From positions 1 through 9,665 of the forward strand of contig JAEZEH010000090.1 of assembly GCA_023417785.1 (NCBI GenBank): a DNA stretch of 9,665 bases. The letters are read 5' to 3'. Positions 7,453-9,665 of the stretch are shown in pieces. A model generated the notes under the pieces. It was not told the origin of the DNA. It was given only the letters and a program-made list of their open reading frames with translations, and did not search any database. Numbering within the stretch: position 1 is the first letter of the stretch; each line of letters opens with the position of its first letter. The position numbers and the translations under genes were made by a program. The stretch is from Bacteroidota bacterium. Lineage in GTDB: Bacteria > Bacteroidota > Bacteroidia > Cytophagales > Cyclobacteriaceae.

Positions 7453-8994
7453 ATGAAAATAGATCCACATTATATTTACTCCTTCGCGCTCGCTGGCGCG
7501 CTGACAATCCTTGGCGGGTGTTCAGAATTTCTGGAGGAAGAAGATCCGTCGAACATAGCACCTGAGACCTATTTTACACTGGCCGAGCACGCAGCGCCTG
7601 CAGTCAACGCGACCTATGAGAACCTGCGGTTTCTGAGCGGCGGTGCAGGTATATTCTCCAACAACTTCCAACTTCTCGACGCCTTGAGTGGAACCGCGCG
7701 TACCGAGACGGCGCAGAACTCCGACCTTAACAACCTTTATGGATTCAGCTACACCGGAGATAATCTTCATCTCGGCCAATGGTGGCGTGAATTGTATGAG
7801 GGCATCGCGAATGCGAATCTCGCCATTGATAAGATTCCGACAATCCCTCCGCCCTTCGACGAAGCAGAAAGAGATCGACTATTGGGTCAAGCACACTTCC
7901 TTCGGGCGCTGCACTACTTCTGGCTAGTCCGGCTATGGGGCGACGTTCCACTTGTCACCAAACCTGTATACAATCTTGGTTCGACTGACATGTTCCCTAC
8001 GCGGACGCCAGTAGCCGAATTGTACGAGGTGATCGTGAATGATTTGCTTATCGCTGAATCCGCCGGTCTCCCCTTCCGGGATGAATCGGGTCGCGCTTCG
8101 ACGGGTGCCGCAAAATCCCTCCTTGCAAACGTGTATCTCACAATGGCGGGATATCCGCTCAACCGGGGTGCAGAGTACTATCAGAAGGCCACGGACAAAG
8201 CCAGGGAAGTTATTGAAAGTAACGAATTCTCCCTCTTCCCCAACTACAACGATTTGCACATCAGGGCGAACAAAAACAAGGTAGAGCATATTTTCATGGT
8301 CCAATATTCTGTCTCTGCTAATATTGATAACGGGAACCAGCCGCTCCTGCATCCGAATATCAAAGATATGTCAGCGTATGGAACAGAGATCGGCACCACT
8401 GTACCGACCGTAGAGTTTTACAATTCATATGAACCCGGAGACCAGCGTACCGTTGACCAGGCGGGATACTTTTATACGACTTATTATGCCGGCGGAAGCG
8501 GTGCCCCCTTCGATTTGAATAACCCTTACATCTTTAAACATTTTGATTTCGAAGCTAACGGAGTGCCTGGAAGCGGTGGAAGCGGACGTAGTGATTTGAA
8601 CTGGCCTTTGATTCGCTACGCAGAAGTGTTGCTGACTTTTGCCGAGGCGAGCAATGAAATTTCAGGACCTACGGCAGATGCCGTCGGAGCAGTCAAACTC
8701 GTTCGCGATCGCGCAGGTCTTGCCACGCCGGAAACCGCAGCCCTCACAATGGAATCATTTCGCCAGCTTATTCTCAAAGAACGATGGCATGAGTTATGCT
8801 ACGAGGGGATTACCTGGTTCGACATGCTCCGTTTGAGAAAAGTGTACGATGAAGAATCCGATTCGTTTGAAGAGTTCGTAGGCGCAACGCTGGCCACGGG
8901 TATTACCCTTCAGGATAAACACCTGCTTCTGCCGATACCTGCAGCTGACATGCGAAACAATCCGTCTTTGACCACAAATAATCCAGGGTGGTAG
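7453..8994 (+). CDS. susD: SusD/RagB-family surface glycan-binding lipoprotein
   Basis: A complete 513-residue lipoprotein. The signal peptide ends in the lipobox LGGC with lipidated Cys23; the next residues (SEFLEEED) are acidic, in keeping with the Bacteroidota lipoprotein export signal for surface display. SusD-like N-terminal features include QAHFLRALHYFWLVRLWGDV (146-165), the hallmark of the family's TPR region. The C-terminal RagB/SusD domain shows LIRYAEVLLTFAEASN (386-401), VRDRAGL (417-423), KERWHELCYEGITWFDMLR (442-460) and the closing LLLPIPAADMRNNP to NNPGW (491-513). It forms the lid over the SusC barrel and captures glycan at the cell surface. A Gly/Ser-rich stretch at 370-380 is probably a loop. 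It is the last gene before a strong terminator. Confidence 0.96.
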   Translation: MKIDPHYIYSFALAGALTILGGCSEFLEEEDPSNIAPETYFTLAEHAAPAVNATYENLRFLSGGAGIFSNNFQLLDALSGTARTETAQNSDLNNLYGFSYTGDNLHLGQWWRELYEGIANANLAIDKIPTIPPPFDEAERDRLLGQAHFLRALHYFWLVRLWGDVPLVTKPVYNLGSTDMFPTRTPVAELYEVIVNDLLIAESAGLPFRDESGRASTGAAKSLLANVYLTMAGYPLNRGAEYYQKATDKAREVIESNEFSLFPNYNDLHIRANKNKVEHIFMVQYSVSANIDNGNQPLLHPNIKDMSAYGTEIGTTVPTVEFYNSYEPGDQRTVDQAGYFYTTYYAGGSGAPFDLNNPYIFKHFDFEANGVPGSGGSGRSDLNWPLIRYAEVLLTFAEASNEISGPTADAVGAVKLVRDRAGLATPETAALTMESFRQLILKERWHELCYEGITWFDMLRLRKVYDEESDSFEEFVGATLATGITLQDKHLLLPIPAADMRNNPSLTTNNPGW

Positions 8995-9031
8995 TTTAGT
9001 TTAGTTAGTTTAAGTCGTTTAATTTGGGTGG

Positions 9032-9065
9032 GCCCTGCTCCGCATTTGGGGCAGGGCTTTTCTTT
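9032..9065 (+). terminator. Intrinsic terminator after SusD
   Basis: The arms GCCCTGCTCC (9032-9041) and GGGGCAGGGC (9048-9057) form a 10-bp stem with one G-U pair and a 6-nt loop, followed by TTTTCTTT (9058-9065). It lies 38 bp after the SusD stop. It should end the sigma/FecR/SusC/SusD transcript and separate it from the GH92 gene, unless read-through occurs. Confidence 0.88.
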
Positions 9066-9073
9066 AGGGTCGC

Positions 9074-9145
9074 GCAATAACTAAACCCAGACGCAAAAAA
9101 AGTTTCAGGACTTGATGGAAATCGCTTCCTTGTGTTTAGTTATGC
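9074..9145. repeat. Inverted repeat spanning the GH92 leader
   Basis: ATAACTAAAC at 9077-9086 is the exact reverse complement of GTTTAGTTAT at 9134-9143. Allowing one bulged A (9076), the arms extend by two more pairs (GC at 9074-9075 and 9144-9145). The enclosed loop is 47 nt. The right arm overlaps the candidate -7 box of the GH92 promoter. A further direct copy of GTTTAGTTA is at 8999-9007, within a TTTAG-rich stretch after the SusD stop. It may be a regulator-binding pair or an RNA structure. Confidence 0.5.
9112..9144 (+). promoter_or_regulatory. Candidate promoter for the GH92 gene
   Basis: TTG at 9112-9114 and TAGTTATG at 9137-9144 resemble the Bacteroidota -33/-7 pair. The -7 box matches five of six fixed bases and the spacer is 22 nt, one longer than usual. 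Transcription would begin about 8 nt before the GH92 ATG. The terminator just upstream makes a separate promoter likely even if this exact one is wrong. Confidence 0.35.
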
Positions 9146-9158
9146 CCTATACTCCATT

Positions 9159-9665
9159 ATGACAAATTTGAAAATTCCGATTCTCCTGTTCTCTGTTTGG
9201 TGTTTCTCTTCTACGGCACATGGACAGTCACAGCAACCCGACAACCTGGTTCGATACGTCAACCCCCTTATCGGCACCCATAAAATGGGGCATACTTTCC
9301 CGGGGGCGACTGTCCCATTCGGGATGGTGCAACTGAGTCCGGATACGGATACGCTATCGTATGAATATCAGGGAAGATATAACGGAGCCGTTTATGAGTA
9401 TTGCGCGGGATACCAATACGACGACCCGACCATTGTTGGATTTAGTCATACACATTTCAGCGGAACGGGTCATTCGGACCTTGGGGATATACTGGTGATG
9501 CCCACCCAGGGTGTTCTTCAACTTAATCCCGGAACCGAAGATCGTCCTGAGACCGGCTACCGATCCAGGTTTTCGCATAGCACCGAGGTTGCCGAACCGA
9601 ATTACTACGAGGTGATGCTCGAGGACCATCAAATTAAAGCCGAACTTACCACCACCACAAGAACA
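9159..9665 (+). CDS. GH92 alpha-mannosidase, N-terminal part (cut by window edge)
   Basis: The frame from the ATG at 9159 stays open for 169 residues to the window edge; the family is usually about 750 residues, so most of the gene lies beyond. Residues 1-22 are a signal peptide, likely cleaved after AHG; Cys15 follows Trp, so it is not a lipobox. The mature start matches the GH92 N-terminal domain: VNPLIGT (34-40), GHTFPGATVPFGMVQLSPDT (44-63), GFSHTHFSGTGHSDLGDI (94-111) and ELTTTTR (162-168). GH92 enzymes are calcium-dependent exo-alpha-mannosidases acting in the periplasm or on the cell surface on mannans and N-glycans. The catalytic acids and linkage specificity lie outside the window. 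It follows the SusD terminator and probably has its own promoter; it identifies the probable substrate of the locus. Confidence 0.9.
   Translation, partial: MTNLKIPILLFSVWCFSSTAHGQSQQPDNLVRYVNPLIGTHKMGHTFPGATVPFGMVQLSPDTDTLSYEYQGRYNGAVYEYCAGYQYDDPTIVGFSHTHFSGTGHSDLGDILVMPTQGVLQLNPGTEDRPETGYRSRFSHSTEVAEPNYYEVMLEDHQIKAELTTTTRT

Noticed and set aside
7933..8352. 139-codon antisense frame within SusD
   Set aside because: Shadow of the SusD reading frame, with no recognisable motifs or own start signals.
9011..9022. TAAGTCGTTTAA, a 10-of-12 match to the operator core at 1828-1839
   Set aside because: A rough count gives about one such match expected by chance on both strands of a window this size, and it lies between SusD and its terminator, not at a promoter.
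1..9665. CRISPR arrays, insertion sequences, tRNA or rRNA genes, attachment sites
   Set aside because: No regularly spaced repeats, transposase motifs, or tRNA/rRNA-like sequence seen on either strand.

Overview
The window is a stretch of a Bacteroidota chromosome. The evidence is the adjacent SusC/SusD pair, the FecI-type sigma factor followed by a FecR-type anti-sigma factor, Shine-Dalgarno-poor starts, and a good match to the Bacteroidota promoter consensus (TTG-N20-TACGTTTG). Mid-range GC and the protein style suggest a Cytophagales-like environmental organism, but genus cannot be fixed by reading alone.

Layout. On the minus strand (2-1748) a FucP-family sugar/proton symporter is followed after 1 nt by a small cupin that resembles the C-terminal half of type II mannose-6-phosphate isomerases. 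A 415-bp divergent intergenic region (1749-2163) carries a convincing minus-strand promoter bracketed by two identical 17-bp operator-like repeats. On the plus strand run an ECF sigma factor (2164-2751), a FecR anti-sigma factor (2821-3831), a SusC-type TonB-dependent transporter with an N-terminal STN signalling domain (3874-7425) and a SusD-type surface lipoprotein (7453-8994). A strong intrinsic terminator (9032-9065) follows SusD. Next comes the 5' part of a GH92 alpha-mannosidase gene (9159 to the right edge), which seems to have its own promoter.

How the parts fit. This is a polysaccharide utilisation locus, most likely for an alpha-mannose-containing glycan. SusD and SusC would bind and import glycan, and GH92 would release mannose. 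The FucP-like permease would move the monosaccharide into the cytoplasm, and the cupin could handle mannose-6-phosphate. The STN domain of SusC, FecR and the sigma factor form a standard trans-envelope induction circuit. The transporter/cupin arm instead looks governed by a separate repressor of LacI type, whose gene is not in the window.

The gene content is a known type of system. The least ordinary items are in the non-coding DNA: the promoter framed by paired operators, a sigma/FecR-gap motif, and an inverted repeat around the GH92 leader.
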